Shown: in pieces, positions 8,226 to 17,663 of the stretch
Position numbering within the stretch: position 1 is the stretch's first letter
Layout of the letters: each line of letters starts with the position of its first letter
DNA from: Peptoniphilus asaccharolyticus DSM 20463
GTDB taxonomy: Bacteria; Bacillota; Clostridia; Tissierellales; Peptoniphilaceae
DNA length: 64,000 nt
Reading direction: 5' to 3'
NCBI RefSeq assembly: GCF_900176115.1
Contig: NZ_FWWR01000009.1
Span: forward strand, 558,001-622,000
The notes under the pieces: generated by a model
Seen by the model: the letters and a program-made list of their open reading frames with translations, nothing else
What the model was told of the DNA's origin: nothing
Databases searched by the model: none
Program-made: the position numbers and the translations under genes

Positions 8226-9646
8226 AGCTCACCTGTAGACTCAACATTTTTATAAATTTCCTCTAATGAGGTTACACCACTGCTCAACATATGTTTCATA
8301 CTATCTTTTAAAGAAATCATATTTTTTGAACATAAATCTCTAAATTCTTTTAAAGACACTCCTTTTACAATTGCTTCTTTAAGTTCATCATTTAAAATTA
8401 AGATTTCAAACACTGCTGTTCTTCCAACATATCCATTCCTACATTTTTTACAACCAACAGGTTTATAATGAGTTATCTCTCTATTAAAAATGTCTACATA
8501 CTCCGTTACAGGTTCTGAACAATCACAAAGCTTTCTAACCAACCTTTGAGATATTATACCTATAAGTCCGGCTGATATAAGATAGTTTTCTATCCCCATA
8601 TCCCTCAATCTGTAAATTGCAGATGGAGAATCTGCTGTGTGAATAGAGGATAATACTAATCTACCTGTAATAGCTGCTCTAAGGGCCGTTTGTGCCGTTT
8701 CTTTATCCCTTATCTCGCCTACCATTACTTTGTCTGGATCAAGTCTTAAAATACTCTTTAATCCTTCGTTAAAACCTCTACCCAGCTCTTTATTTATTTC
8801 AATTTGATTTATTCCATCTATCTTGTACTCAACAGGATCTTCAACAGTTATAATATTTAGTTCTCTTGAATAGATATGTTTTAAAAGCGTATATAAAGTG
8901 GAAGACTTCCCACTTCCAGTTGGCCCTGAAACGAGTAACAACCCACTAGGTTGTCTAACAAGTTTTTTAACCTTCTCAGCATCTTCCCCAAACAGCCCTA
9001 TACCATCCATAGAAAAATCGATTGCAGTCTTATCCAAAATTCTCAAAACAATCTTTTCATAAATTGCCGTCGGAATTATAGCAACTCTTATATCCACAGA
9101 CCTATCGTCTTTTTTAAAAGTAAATCTTCCGTCAAGCGGTTTATTTTTAACTGTGTAATCTAAATTAGATATAACTTTTATTCTTGTGGATATTAGATTG
9201 TAGCTAAACCTTGAAATTTTGCTCACATCATGAAGTATGCCATCTATCCTCATTCTGACCACAATCTCATTTATTTGAGAATCAAAATGTATATCAGATG
9301 CCCTTTTTTCTAAAGCATATACCAATATAGTATCTAGAGCTTTAGAAGCTTCTGAATCACTACTAAACTCAGTATTTAAATTGGTATTTTTATTTAGAGA
9401 AAAATTTAAGATGAGTTTATCGTCACCCAAGTCATAAAATTCATCTCTCTTAAAATTCAACAACTTAGTATTGATAACTTCAAACCCTATATCCTTTTGA
9501 AATATAATTTTTAAAGCATTCTCAATATTCTCACTCGCTTCATCAGTAAAGAACATAACAATATCTTCTAATTCACACTTATAGACAACATTATATTTTT
9601 CTGAAAGTTCTTTGGGAAACTTAACTATAAACTCATCTCTATTCAT
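8222..9646 (-). CDS. PilB/GspE-family pilus assembly ATPase
   Basis: A 474-residue hexameric ATPase powering pilus extension. The Walker A GPTGSGKSSTLYTLL, an Asp box, Walker B region LRLDPDKVMVGEIRD and a His box HTADSPSAIYRLRDMGI are all present, followed by the LCDCS...CKKCRNG four-Cys zinc motif. I place the start at the ATG at 9646 because GAGGAATAAA lies upstream; it begins one base after the topA stop. An in-frame ATG at 9676 has no ribosome site. No PilT retraction ATPase is in this window, which fits a ComGA-like competence system. Confidence 0.92.
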   Translation of the reverse strand: MNRDEFIVKFPKELSEKYNVVYKCELEDIVMFFTDEASENIENALKIIFQKDIGFEVINTKLLNFKRDEFYDLGDDKLILNFSLNKNTNLNTEFSSDSEASKALDTILVYALEKRASDIHFDSQINEIVVRMRIDGILHDVSKISRFSYNLISTRIKVISNLDYTVKNKPLDGRFTFKKDDRSVDIRVAIIPTAIYEKIVLRILDKTAIDFSMDGIGLFGEDAEKVKKLVRQPSGLLLVSGPTGSGKSSTLYTLLKHIYSRELNIITVEDPVEYKIDGINQIEINKELGRGFNEGLKSILRLDPDKVMVGEIRDKETAQTALRAAITGRLVLSSIHTADSPSAIYRLRDMGIENYLISAGLIGIISQRLVRKLCDCSEPVTEYVDIFNREITHYKPVGCKKCRNGYVGRTAVFEILILNDELKEAIVKGVSLKEFRDLCSKNMISLKDSMKHMLSSGVTSLEEIYKNVESTGEL

Positions 9647-9647
9647 T

Positions 9648-11720
9648 TTATTCCTCGATTGTATCACGATAATCACAATTTGGATTGCTACACTTAATTC
9701 TCTTTTTACCTTTTCCTTCCATTTCAGTTAAAATAGAATCGCACTTAGGGCACATTTTGTCTATAGGCTTATTCCAAGTTACAAAATCACACTCTGGATA
9801 ATTATCGCAACCATAGAATTTTCTACCCTTCTTGCTTCTTTTAACGACTATTTCTCCACCACACTTAGGACACTTTACTCCTATTTTTTCAACGAGCGGT
9901 TTTGTATTTCTACAATCCGGGAATCCAGGACAAGCTAAAAACTTCCCATATCTTCCCATCTTTATAACCATATTTCTTCCACATTTGTCACATATGACAT
10001 CTGTCTCTTGTTCTTTTATTTCAACTTTCTCAATATTTGCTTCTGCTTTGTCTAAATCCTGTCTTAGTTTAGAGTAAAAAGAAGATATAATCTCTTTCCA
10101 TTCTCTTTCTCCATCAGCTATTTCATCAAGGCTAGTTTCCATGTTAGCCGTAAAATCTTTATTTATTAAATCTGAAAAATTGTCAGTTAATATTTCATTT
10201 ACAGTAACGCCCAACTCTGTAGGAACAAGCTTCTTCTCATCTACTACTACATAATATCTTGAAAGCAGTGTTGAAATTATAGGCGCATAAGTTGATGGTC
10301 TACCTATTCCATACTCTTCCAAATATTTGATTAAACTAGCTTCATTATATCTTGCTGGAGGTTGTGTAAAATGTTGATTCGGCATAATTTCTTTCGCCTT
10401 TAATACATCATCTTTGACTAATTCAGGTAAGATATTATCTTTTTCATTAGAGTAATTATAGACTCTTGAAAATCCATCAAATTTTATTTGAGAACCTGAA
10501 GCTTTAAATATATTGTCATTTGATAAAATATCCAAACTCATAGTTGCGTATTGGGCAGCTTTCATTTGTGAACTCACGGTTCTCTTCCATATTAATTCAT
10601 ATAATTTATATTGATCTTTAGTAAGAGAGTCCTTTATTAAATATGGAGTCTTGAATACATCAGTAGGCCTAATACACTCATGCGCATCTTGTACGTTAGA
10701 TTTCTTATTTTTATTCTTGTGAAACTCTAGGTACTCTTTACCTATTTCATCGCTTATATAAACTCCTATGGCCTTCAAAGCCTCATCACTTATTCTAGTA
10801 GAGTCAGTTCTCATGTATGTTATCAAACCAACAGAACCTATTTTCGGTAGAGCTACACCTTCATATAAACTTTGAGCAACCATCATAGTCTTCTTAGTAG
10901 TAAAACCAAGTTTTTTAGAAGCCTCTTGTTGCATAGTTGAAGTTGTAAAAGGATTATAAGGATTTCTAGATCTTGTACCTTCTTTTAAAGAGTGCACTAT
11001 AAAATTATCCTCATCTATAGTTTTTAAAACTTCGTTGGTTTCTTTCTCATCCTTTAAATCAAGTTTTACAGCTTTTCCATCTTTTAATTTACCATAAAAT
11101 TTAGTTTCAAAAGATTTTCTACCTTTTTTTAGTATAGCCTCTATTGACCAATACTCTTCTGCAATAAACTCTTCTATTTCTCTTTCTCTATCGCAAATAA
11201 GCTTTAAAACCACAGACTGAACTCTACCTGCTGATAATCCACTCTTTACTTTTTTCCAAAGTAAAGGTGAAATTTTATATCCAGCAAGTCTGTCTAAAAC
11301 TCTTCTTGCTTGTTGAGCATCTACCAAATTTATATCAATTTTTCTTGGCTTCTTTATATTCTCTTTAACAGTATCCTTTGTTATTTCGTTAAATGTAACT
11401 CTAATAGGAGTATTAGGATCTAAACCCAATATATAACTCAAGTGCCAAGAGATAGCTTCACCTTCTCTATCGGGGTCAGTTGCGAGATATATGTTGTCGC
11501 TATCTTTAGCTTCTTTCTTTAATTCCTTTATTAACGGTCCTTTTCCTCTTATATTTATATACTCAGGATCAAAATTATTTTCTATATCAATTCCTAGTCT
11601 GCTCTTTGGTAAATCTCTTATATGTCCAACAGACGCCATGACTTTATAATTTTTACCTAACATTTTCTTTATTGTCTTCGCCTTAGTAGGCGACTCTACA
11701 ACGACTAAATTCTTAGTCAA
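9648..11720 (-). CDS. topA: DNA topoisomerase I
   Basis: A type IA topoisomerase of 690 residues that relaxes negative supercoils. The Toprim domain starts at once (LVVVESPTKAKTIKKML, DPDREGEAISWHL), and the active-site Tyr lies in GLITYMRTDSTR. The C-terminus has three four-Cys zinc ribbons (CDKC/CPGFPDC, CPKCGG/CDNYPEC, CPKCDS/CSNPNC). I choose the TTG start at 11720: AAAGGAAG lies seven bases upstream and the protein then begins like family members (MTKNLVVVESP). An ATG at 11765 would add 15 residues but has no ribosome site. The pilus operon follows with no gap, so topA and pilB are probably co-transcribed. Confidence 0.95.
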   Translation of the reverse strand: MTKNLVVVESPTKAKTIKKMLGKNYKVMASVGHIRDLPKSRLGIDIENNFDPEYINIRGKGPLIKELKKEAKDSDNIYLATDPDREGEAISWHLSYILGLDPNTPIRVTFNEITKDTVKENIKKPRKIDINLVDAQQARRVLDRLAGYKISPLLWKKVKSGLSAGRVQSVVLKLICDREREIEEFIAEEYWSIEAILKKGRKSFETKFYGKLKDGKAVKLDLKDEKETNEVLKTIDEDNFIVHSLKEGTRSRNPYNPFTTSTMQQEASKKLGFTTKKTMMVAQSLYEGVALPKIGSVGLITYMRTDSTRISDEALKAIGVYISDEIGKEYLEFHKNKNKKSNVQDAHECIRPTDVFKTPYLIKDSLTKDQYKLYELIWKRTVSSQMKAAQYATMSLDILSNDNIFKASGSQIKFDGFSRVYNYSNEKDNILPELVKDDVLKAKEIMPNQHFTQPPARYNEASLIKYLEEYGIGRPSTYAPIISTLLSRYYVVVDEKKLVPTELGVTVNEILTDNFSDLINKDFTANMETSLDEIADGEREWKEIISSFYSKLRQDLDKAEANIEKVEIKEQETDVICDKCGRNMVIKMGRYGKFLACPGFPDCRNTKPLVEKIGVKCPKCGGEIVVKRSKKGRKFYGCDNYPECDFVTWNKPIDKMCPKCDSILTEMEGKGKKRIKCSNPNCDYRDTIEE

Positions 11721-11800
11721 ATCAACACTTCCTTTAAGTATTTTCTTAATTCTTACATCCATCATATCAAACTAAATAAGTTCACACAACTTAAATTTAT

Positions 11801-11830
11801 ATATAAAAAATCCAAGGTTTTCGCCTTGGA
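11801..11830 (-). terminator. Terminator after the NlpC/P60 gene
   Basis: The minus strand forms TCCAAGGCGAAAACCTTGGA followed by TTTTTT, about 20 bases after the NlpC/P60 stop codon. Confidence 0.85.
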
Positions 11831-11850
11831 TTAGTAAATATCAAATTAAA

Positions 11851-12798
11851 TTATAATACTCTTGTTGCATTTACATATCTATCATTGTAGTAATCTTCAC
11901 TTAAATTTGAAGTTATAACCTTTCCTTGACCACTTGACGCATGAATAAATGCACCATTTCCTTTGTATATTCCAACATGAGAAACTCCGCTTCCAGTTGT
12001 ATTAAAGAAAACTAAGTCTCCAGGTTGTAACTCATTTCTAGAAACTTGCATTCCATATTTAGATTGGTCTCTAGATGCTCTTGGAAGATTAATTCCCATT
12101 TCATTTTTATAAACTGCATAAACTAAACCTGAACAATCATATCCAGTAGATCCTGTTGAACCATAGATATATGGAGAACCTAATTTGTTAGTAGCAGAAT
12201 AGATAGCTGATTGAGCTGAAGCACTAGTAACTTCTGCTGAATAAGCAACACTTGCTGAAGCAGTAGCTACATTAGCTGAACTCTTTGTAACAGTCATCTT
12301 AATTTCGTTATCACCATAAGTTTTAGCTTTTGCAATAGCATCTTCCTTATTTATGTTCTTTACATTAGAAGAAACAAATTCAAGAGCTTCTGCAATAACA
12401 TTTCCATTTATTCCATCTTCAGTAGTAACATTTAAAACGCCATCTTTTTTAGAATTTAATGTAACATTTTCTCCTAAAAATAGATTTCTTAGAATTTGAT
12501 TTTCATCATTCTTAATTGCTACTGATTGTACGACTTTATATGTTGATGTTGTAACTTCTGTTACAGCAATTTTTGACATTGGTATTGTTACTCTAGCAGC
12601 ACCTTTAGCAACTATGTAACCTCTAGCAGAAGTTTCTACAATCTCTGCCTTTTCACCAGTTTCAAAATAAACTTGATTTCCGCTATAAGTAGTTTGTACG
12701 TGGTTGCTTATAAAAATTCCGGTATCCTTTAGCCCTAATATGGAAACAACTGCTAGAGCTGCAACTCCTAGAGGCACCCTCTTACTTATATTAAACAA
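11851..12798 (-). CDS. Secreted NlpC/P60 D,L-endopeptidase
   Basis: A 315-residue exported cell-wall hydrolase. A signal-anchor or signal peptide covers residues about 6-25 (VPLGVAALAVVSILGL). The middle contains SH3-like stretches (residues 35-150) and an Ala/Ser-rich linker. Residues about 195-315 are the NlpC/P60 cysteine peptidase: catalytic Cys in YDCSGLVYAVY, His in SHVGIYKG and a polar third residue in IHASS. It would cut D-Glu to diamino acid links in wall peptides. I choose TTG at 12798, eight bases after AAGGAG; a GTG at 12807 would overlap the ribosome site. Confidence 0.92.
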   Translation of the reverse strand: MFNISKRVPLGVAALAVVSILGLKDTGIFISNHVQTTYSGNQVYFETGEKAEIVETSARGYIVAKGAARVTIPMSKIAVTEVTTSTYKVVQSVAIKNDENQILRNLFLGENVTLNSKKDGVLNVTTEDGINGNVIAEALEFVSSNVKNINKEDAIAKAKTYGDNEIKMTVTKSSANVATASASVAYSAEVTSASAQSAIYSATNKLGSPYIYGSTGSTGYDCSGLVYAVYKNEMGINLPRASRDQSKYGMQVSRNELQPGDLVFFNTTGSGVSHVGIYKGNGAFIHASSGQGKVITSNLSEDYYNDRYVNATRVL

Positions 12799-12870
12799 TA
12801 AAAACACTCCTTATACTTTATAGACTTCTTATCTTTTCTAAAGTATAACAAAATGGTAACAGAAAAGCAA

Positions 12871-12921
12871 TAAAAAGATTACAAAACGTTAAATTTTTTT
12901 AACTCTTTTGTAATCTTTTTT
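12871..12921 (-). terminator. Terminator after rnpB
   Basis: A long hairpin, AAAGATTACAAAA paired with TTTTGTAATCTTT around an AT-rich loop, with T-runs on both sides. It lies 25 bases past the mature 3' end of RNase P RNA and could act in both directions. Confidence 0.75.
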
Positions 12922-12945
12922 AACTTAAATTAATTTAATTTTAAT

Positions 12946-13273
12946 GAGTAAGTTTATAAGCTGCGTTCTGTCTTGTTCAATCATCTATCTAGATTATTTG
13001 TCACCAAATAATTCAAGCGACCTACCTCCCGGCAGATGCGAGCAGCATCTGTTTTGTCCTATTTTGGTCTTGCTCCGAATGGGGTTTACATAGCATTTTC
13101 ATCACTGAAAACCTGGTGAGCTCTTACCTCGCCTTTCCACCCTTACCTTTTTCAAGGCGGTATATCTCTGTTGCACTAGCCTTAGGGTCGCCCCTACCAG
13201 TCGTTAACTGGCATCCTGCTCTGTGGAGCGCAGACTTTCCTCATCAAAAATGATGCGATTGAATAACTTACTC
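12946..13273 (-). ncRNA. rnpB: RNase P RNA
   Basis: The catalytic RNA of RNase P, which matures tRNA 5' ends. On the minus strand the conserved core GAGGAAAGTCTGCGCTCC, CACAGAGCAGGATG, GAAAAAGGTAAGGGTGGAAAGGC-type and the 3' block AGACAGAACGCAGCTTATAA are all readable. The ends pair as helix P1 (GAGTAAGTT with AACTTACTC), which sets the boundaries. The layout looks like the ancestral type A form found in clostridia rather than the Bacillus type B. Confidence 0.93.
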
Positions 13274-13280
13274 TTATTTA

Positions 13281-13309
13281 ATTTTAACAAATTTTAATAT
13301 TTTAATCAA
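13281..13309 (-). promoter_or_regulatory. Probable sigma-A promoter of rnpB
   Basis: Minus strand TTGATT, 17-base spacer, TAAAAT, with the -10 box ending about eight bases before the RNase P RNA 5' end. It overlaps the 3' end of the nif3 gene. Confidence 0.6.
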
Positions 13310-14078
13310 GTTTTAAGGTGAAAGCATTTTCTGACAGAACTTTTATTTCTAAATCGAAGTTGTCCTCAATATATTTTTTAAGCCATGCTAAAGCCAACTT
13401 TTCACTATCATTATGACTTATATCTATTACAATTAAGTCATTTTCATAAGCAAATTGAGCATCATGATGCTTAACATCTGATGTTATATATACATCTGCT
13501 CCAGATTCTATAGCTGCTTGCATCTCACTGGCTCCAGAACCACCTAACAAAGCTATTTTAGATAGATTCTTTTTTCTTCTGCCATATATTCTATAGCTAT
13601 CATCTAACAAATTTTCTTCTAAAAATCTTAGAAGTTCAGAAATATCTCCAAACTTTTTGTTTTTACCAACCAATCCTAAACCACTTTTGGTCTCTGTAAT
13701 TATTAAATCTTCAGAATCTTCAAGGCTTAAAAAATCAAAAAGAACTTTATTCACACCCTGCTTCGAAACATCAAAAGAAGTGTGTGCAGAATATACTCCT
13801 ATATTATTTAAAATCAATTTTTTTATCATCTGTGACTTGTAATCGTCTTTTATCGATTTAATTCCTAAGAAGAACAGTGGATGATGAGTTAAAATTAAAT
13901 TAAACCCATTATCTATTGCATAATCAACTCTATCTAAAGTTAAATCCATACATATCAAAACTTTAGACACATCTGCACTATTTTTTATCTGCCAGCCACT
14001 GTTATCCCATTTTTCTTGATATTCAGGATTAGCAAGTCTTTCTACATATTCTACAATATCTACTGATTTATAACTCAT
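13302..14078 (-). CDS. NIF3-like dinuclear metal centre protein (YqfO family)
   Basis: A 258-residue member of the widely conserved NIF3/YqfO/YbgI family, of uncertain biochemical role (GTP cyclohydrolase I type 2 is a common but unproven label). Metal ligands are visible in THHPLFFLG, the Asp/His region AHTSFDVSKQGVN, and a C-terminal ISHNDSEKLAL that replaces the usual GHxxSE. The short form lacks the PII-like insert of the Bacillus protein. It overlaps trmK by four bases, the same order as in Bacillus (sigA-trmK-yqfO). Confidence 0.9.
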   Translation of the reverse strand: MSYKSVDIVEYVERLANPEYQEKWDNSGWQIKNSADVSKVLICMDLTLDRVDYAIDNGFNLILTHHPLFFLGIKSIKDDYKSQMIKKLILNNIGVYSAHTSFDVSKQGVNKVLFDFLSLEDSEDLIITETKSGLGLVGKNKKFGDISELLRFLEENLLDDSYRIYGRRKKNLSKIALLGGSGASEMQAAIESGADVYITSDVKHHDAQFAYENDLIVIDISHNDSEKLALAWLKKYIEDNFDLEIKVLSENAFTLKLD

Positions 14079-14740
14079 AACAACCTCTGTAATCTATCAT
14101 TTTTTGATTTTATAAAATCAATCTTATTATTTTCTGTCTTAGATTTTTTTATATTCTCAATTATATCTTTGTTTTTTTTAATTTTGTGATTTATAAACTC
14201 AGTGCAAATCTTCTCTTTTTTATCATAAGAAACCTTTGGAATTTCAAAGTATATCTCATCTACTGAAGTCTTTTCTCCTGTGTATACAACTTGAATTATT
14301 TCAAAGTATCTAGAATCTTCATACACAATTTTTTCGTCTATGAATTTATATTTCTCGTATAGATACTCTCTTAAATATTCTGTTCCTTGCATTGGCTGTA
14401 AAATAAGAGATTTTAAATTTCTTACAATTTCTAAATTCTCTTCCAAAATCTTAACTATTAAATGTCCACCCATTCCTGCTATTATAACTTCATCAACTTC
14501 ATTTTTTTCAAGTACATTAAGTCCGTCTCCAAGCCTTGGATAGATGTTATTAAAACTCTTTACTATCTCTTCACTTTTTCTCAGGGATGGTTCACTTATA
14601 TCAGAACAAACTATGTAGTTTGATATATTATTTTCAGATAGAAAAATAGGCACCTGACCATGATCGGTGCCTATATCTGCTACTTTTGAATTTTTTGAAA
14701 CCATCATTGCAATTGTCTCTAATCTGTTTGATAATCTCAT
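14075..14740 (-). CDS. trmK: tRNA (adenine-22-N1)-methyltransferase TrmK
   Basis: A 221-residue SAM-dependent methyltransferase that modifies A22 in the D-loop region of tRNA. The SAM motif is [15 protein letters not shown], motif [10 protein letters not shown], and the family signature [14 protein letters not shown] is followed by [18 protein letters not shown]-terminal lysine-rich coiled coil (residues about 170-221) is typical for this family. It overlaps the sigA stop by four bases, so it is translated with it. Confidence 0.94.
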   Translation of the reverse strand: MRLSNRLETIAMMVSKNSKVADIGTDHGQVPIFLSENNISNYIVCSDISEPSLRKSEEIVKSFNNIYPRLGDGLNVLEKNEVDEVIIAGMGGHLIVKILEENLEIVRNLKSLILQPMQGTEYLREYLYEKYKFIDEKIVYEDSRYFEIIQVVYTGEKTSVDEIYFEIPKVSYDKKEKICTEFINHKIKKNKDIIENIKKSKTENNKIDFIKSKNDRLQRLL

Positions 14741-15849
14741 TCCAAAAAGTCCTTTAATTTCTTACTTCTACTTGGATGACGCAACTTTCTAAGAGCCTTA
14801 GCTTCTATTTGTCTAATCCTCTCTCTAGTTACATCAAATTCTTTTCCAACTTCTTCCAAAGTTCTAGCTCTTCCATCTTCTAAGCCAAATCTCAATGTCA
14901 AAACTTTCTTTTCTCTCTCTGTAAGAGTTTCTAATACAGTTTCTAATTGTTCTTTTAACAGAGTGAACGTAGCTGCATCTGAAGGAGATAGAATTTCTTC
15001 ATCAGGTATGAAGTCTCCCAAATGAGAATCTTCTTCCTCTCCTATAGGAGTTTCTAAAGAAACTGGTTCTTGAGCAATTTTTTGTATTTCTCTAACTTTT
15101 TCTACATCCAAGCTCATCTCTGCCGCTATTTCTTCAGGAGATGGATCTCTTCCAAGTTCTTGAACTAATTGTCTTTGAACTCTAACTAATTTATTTATTG
15201 TTTCTACCATATGCACGGGGATTCTGATAGTTCTTGCTTGGTCAGCTATAGCACGAGTTATAGCTTGTCTTATCCACCATGTAGCATACGTTGAAAATTT
15301 AAATCCTTTTGTGTAGTCGAATTTTTCAACAGCTTTCATAAGACCAAGATTTCCTTCTTGGATCAAATCTAAAAAGCTCATTCCTCTTCCAACATATCTC
15401 TTGGCAATAGAAACTACAAGTCTTAAGTTAGCTTCTGCCAATTCTTTTTTAGCTAATTCTTCACCTGTCTCCATACGTTTGGCAATAGAAACTTCTTCAT
15501 CTCCAGTAAGTAGTGGTATTTTACCTATTTCTTTAAGGTACATTCTAACAGGGTCATCTACACTAACCCCTTTAGGAACTGATAGATCTTCTTTTTTTAT
15601 GTCTTCATCGTCGTCTACTTGATTAGAAATTTCAATTTCTATCTTTTCATCGTCTAAAAGTTCTATACCTTCGCTCTCAAAGTCTTGATATATTTTATCT
15701 ATCTCTTCACTTTCCAAAGGTATTTCTTCAAGAGCCGCAACTATCTCTTCATAAGTAAGATTACCTTTTGCCCTACCTATATTTCTTAACCCACCAACAA
15801 TGCTTTCTTTTGAATGAGGTTTATTTATATCATTAAGTTTTTCTGTCAT
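14737..15849 (-). CDS. rpoD: RNA polymerase primary sigma factor (SigA/RpoD)
   Basis: The 370-residue housekeeping sigma factor. Region 1.1 is short and acidic (residues 1-95); region 1.2 contains [16 protein letters not shown]; region 2 includes [26 protein letters not shown] and the -10 binding [15 protein letters not shown]; region 3 [13 protein letters not shown]; region 4.2 the -35 binding [21 protein letters not shown] clear AGGAGG precedes the ATG. It is the third gene of the dgt-like/dnaG/sigA macromolecular synthesis operon. Confidence 0.97.
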   Translation of the reverse strand: MTEKLNDINKPHSKESIVGGLRNIGRAKGNLTYEEIVAALEEIPLESEEIDKIYQDFESEGIELLDDEKIEIEISNQVDDDEDIKKEDLSVPKGVSVDDPVRMYLKEIGKIPLLTGDEEVSIAKRMETGEELAKKELAEANLRLVVSIAKRYVGRGMSFLDLIQEGNLGLMKAVEKFDYTKGFKFSTYATWWIRQAITRAIADQARTIRIPVHMVETINKLVRVQRQLVQELGRDPSPEEIAAEMSLDVEKVREIQKIAQEPVSLETPIGEEEDSHLGDFIPDEEILSPSDAATFTLLKEQLETVLETLTEREKKVLTLRFGLEDGRARTLEEVGKEFDVTRERIRQIEAKALRKLRHPSRSKKLKDFLE

Positions 15850-15860
15850 TTTTTAGCCTC

Positions 15861-17663
15861 CTAGCCAGGAAGATTTAGCTTAAGATTTAGCTCATTTAAC
15901 TCATCTATCAAGCCATTTAATTCTTGCACATCAAATTCTTTCTTACCATCTAGAGATTTAATCTTTTCTAATAATTTATCTCTTCTATCTTCTAAACTAT
16001 AATTTTTAATTGTATCTATTAATTCTTTCAAAATGTCTGTAGAATTTCTCAAATCTACTTTTACTCCCATCAATTTAGATAAATATTCTTCACTTATTAG
16101 CTTATTATCTTTAATATGCTCTTCTAAATTATCTAAATCCGATTCGGTATATAAATTTTTTATAATCTCAAAAGCATCTCTTTCCTTCATTCCGCTAAAT
16201 TCATATGATTCTAAATTAGAATCTACTATATTGAATAAATCTCTACCATGTATTAAATATGAAATAAGCTGAACTTCAATTTGAGCTCTTGATTTTTTTA
16301 CATCTAAAGAATTTTGTTCCTTTTTTACAAGATTCTTTTTTTCGACAAACTTGTCTTTTTTTAATTTACTTTTAAAATCTCTACCCTTTAATTGAATATA
16401 AGATATTATAGACTCTGATTTAATCCCAAAATTTTTTGATATTTTATCAATGTATACATCTCTTTCAATTGGATTTTTGAGTCTAATTAAGAGATCAGAA
16501 ACCTCAGTTGTAAAGCCAACAATTCCCTCAGATGAATTTAAATTCCATCTGGACTTTATCTTGGCTATTTTATAGTCCAAATAAGTGACAGCCTTAGATA
16601 ATTCTAACTCAAAATCTAATTTGCCATACTTTCTAACAAAATCATCAGGATCCATTCCATCTGTGAGTTGTATTATTTTAGGTTTCACATTTTGTGATAG
16701 TAGTATATCTATCGCTCTGTCTGTCGCTCTAATTCCTGCCTGATCTGAATCATAACAGATGTAGACCTCTTCAGCATACTTTTTAATAAGCTTAGCTTGA
16801 TTTTCAGTAAAAGCCGTCCCGAGGCTAGCTACACTATAATTTATACCACTTTTATAAAGTGAAATAACATCCATATATCCTTCAACCAATATAATTTTTC
16901 CAGTTTTATTCTCTTCTTTTACTTTATTTATGTTATAGAGATTATCGCCTTTATTGAAAATAATAGTGTCACTTGAATTTAAATATTTTGGAATTGAAGA
17001 ATCAAGAGTTCTGCCACCAAAAGCAATAACTCTTTTAGATATATCTAATATAGGGAACATAATTCTATTTCTAAACCTATCTATGTATGTCCCTCTTTTA
17101 GACTTACTTATCAAATTCGCCGCTTCTAACTCTTCATCTCTATAGCCTTTTGATTTTAAATAGTCATATAAATTAGTCCATCCATCTGGAGAGTATCCTA
17201 TTCCAAATTTAAGTATTATAGACTTATCTATTGATCTATTCTTCAAATAGTTTAAAGCTACAGAACTTTTAGTTAAACAATTCATATAATAAATAGCAGC
17301 ATCTCTATTTGCTTCGTAAATCTTTTCTCGTAACTCTCTATGTTGTTTAGATTCGTTATTTTTATATTCTTTTAGCTCTATATTGTATTTATTTGCCAAA
17401 AATTCAACAGCTTCTCTAAAAGAAAGATTTTCTTTTTGCATTATAAAGCTTATATGGTCTCCCCCAACTCCACATCCAAAACATTTGAATATTCCCTTTG
17501 TTGGAGACACTGAAAAAGACGGTGTCTTTTCATTATGAAATGGACACAGTCCCATATAGTTAGAGCCACTTTTTTTCAAAGGTAGATAATCAGATATTAA
17601 ATCAACAATATCTACTTGAGCCCTTATCTTTTCTAATACTTCGTCATCTATTATATAACTCAT
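15861..17663 (-). CDS. dnaG: DNA primase
   Basis: A 600-residue replicative primase that lays RNA primers for DNA polymerase III. The N-terminal CHC2 zinc domain shows CPFHNEKTPSFSVSP and FKCFGCGVGGD. The Toprim core includes VEGYMDVISLYKSG and YDSDQAGIRATDRA. The C-terminal helicase-binding domain (residues about 440-600) is divergent and rich in charged helices. The ATG lies inside the 3' end of the HD hydrolase gene (20-base overlap) and follows AAAGGGTTGG. Confidence 0.96.
   Translation of the reverse strand: MSYIIDDEVLEKIRAQVDIVDLISDYLPLKKSGSNYMGLCPFHNEKTPSFSVSPTKGIFKCFGCGVGGDHISFIMQKENLSFREAVEFLANKYNIELKEYKNNESKQHRELREKIYEANRDAAIYYMNCLTKSSVALNYLKNRSIDKSIILKFGIGYSPDGWTNLYDYLKSKGYRDEELEAANLISKSKRGTYIDRFRNRIMFPILDISKRVIAFGGRTLDSSIPKYLNSSDTIIFNKGDNLYNINKVKEENKTGKIILVEGYMDVISLYKSGINYSVASLGTAFTENQAKLIKKYAEEVYICYDSDQAGIRATDRAIDILLSQNVKPKIIQLTDGMDPDDFVRKYGKLDFELELSKAVTYLDYKIAKIKSRWNLNSSEGIVGFTTEVSDLLIRLKNPIERDVYIDKISKNFGIKSESIISYIQLKGRDFKSKLKKDKFVEKKNLVKKEQNSLDVKKSRAQIEVQLISYLIHGRDLFNIVDSNLESYEFSGMKERDAFEIIKNLYTESDLDNLEEHIKDNKLISEEYLSKLMGVKVDLRNSTDILKELIDTIKNYSLEDRRDKLLEKIKSLDGKKEFDVQELNGLIDELNELNLKLNLPG

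Noticed and set aside
12871-12921. An attenuator for the NlpC/P60 gene
   Set aside because: The hairpin lies directly after the RNase P RNA end and is better explained as its terminator; there is no leader peptide.
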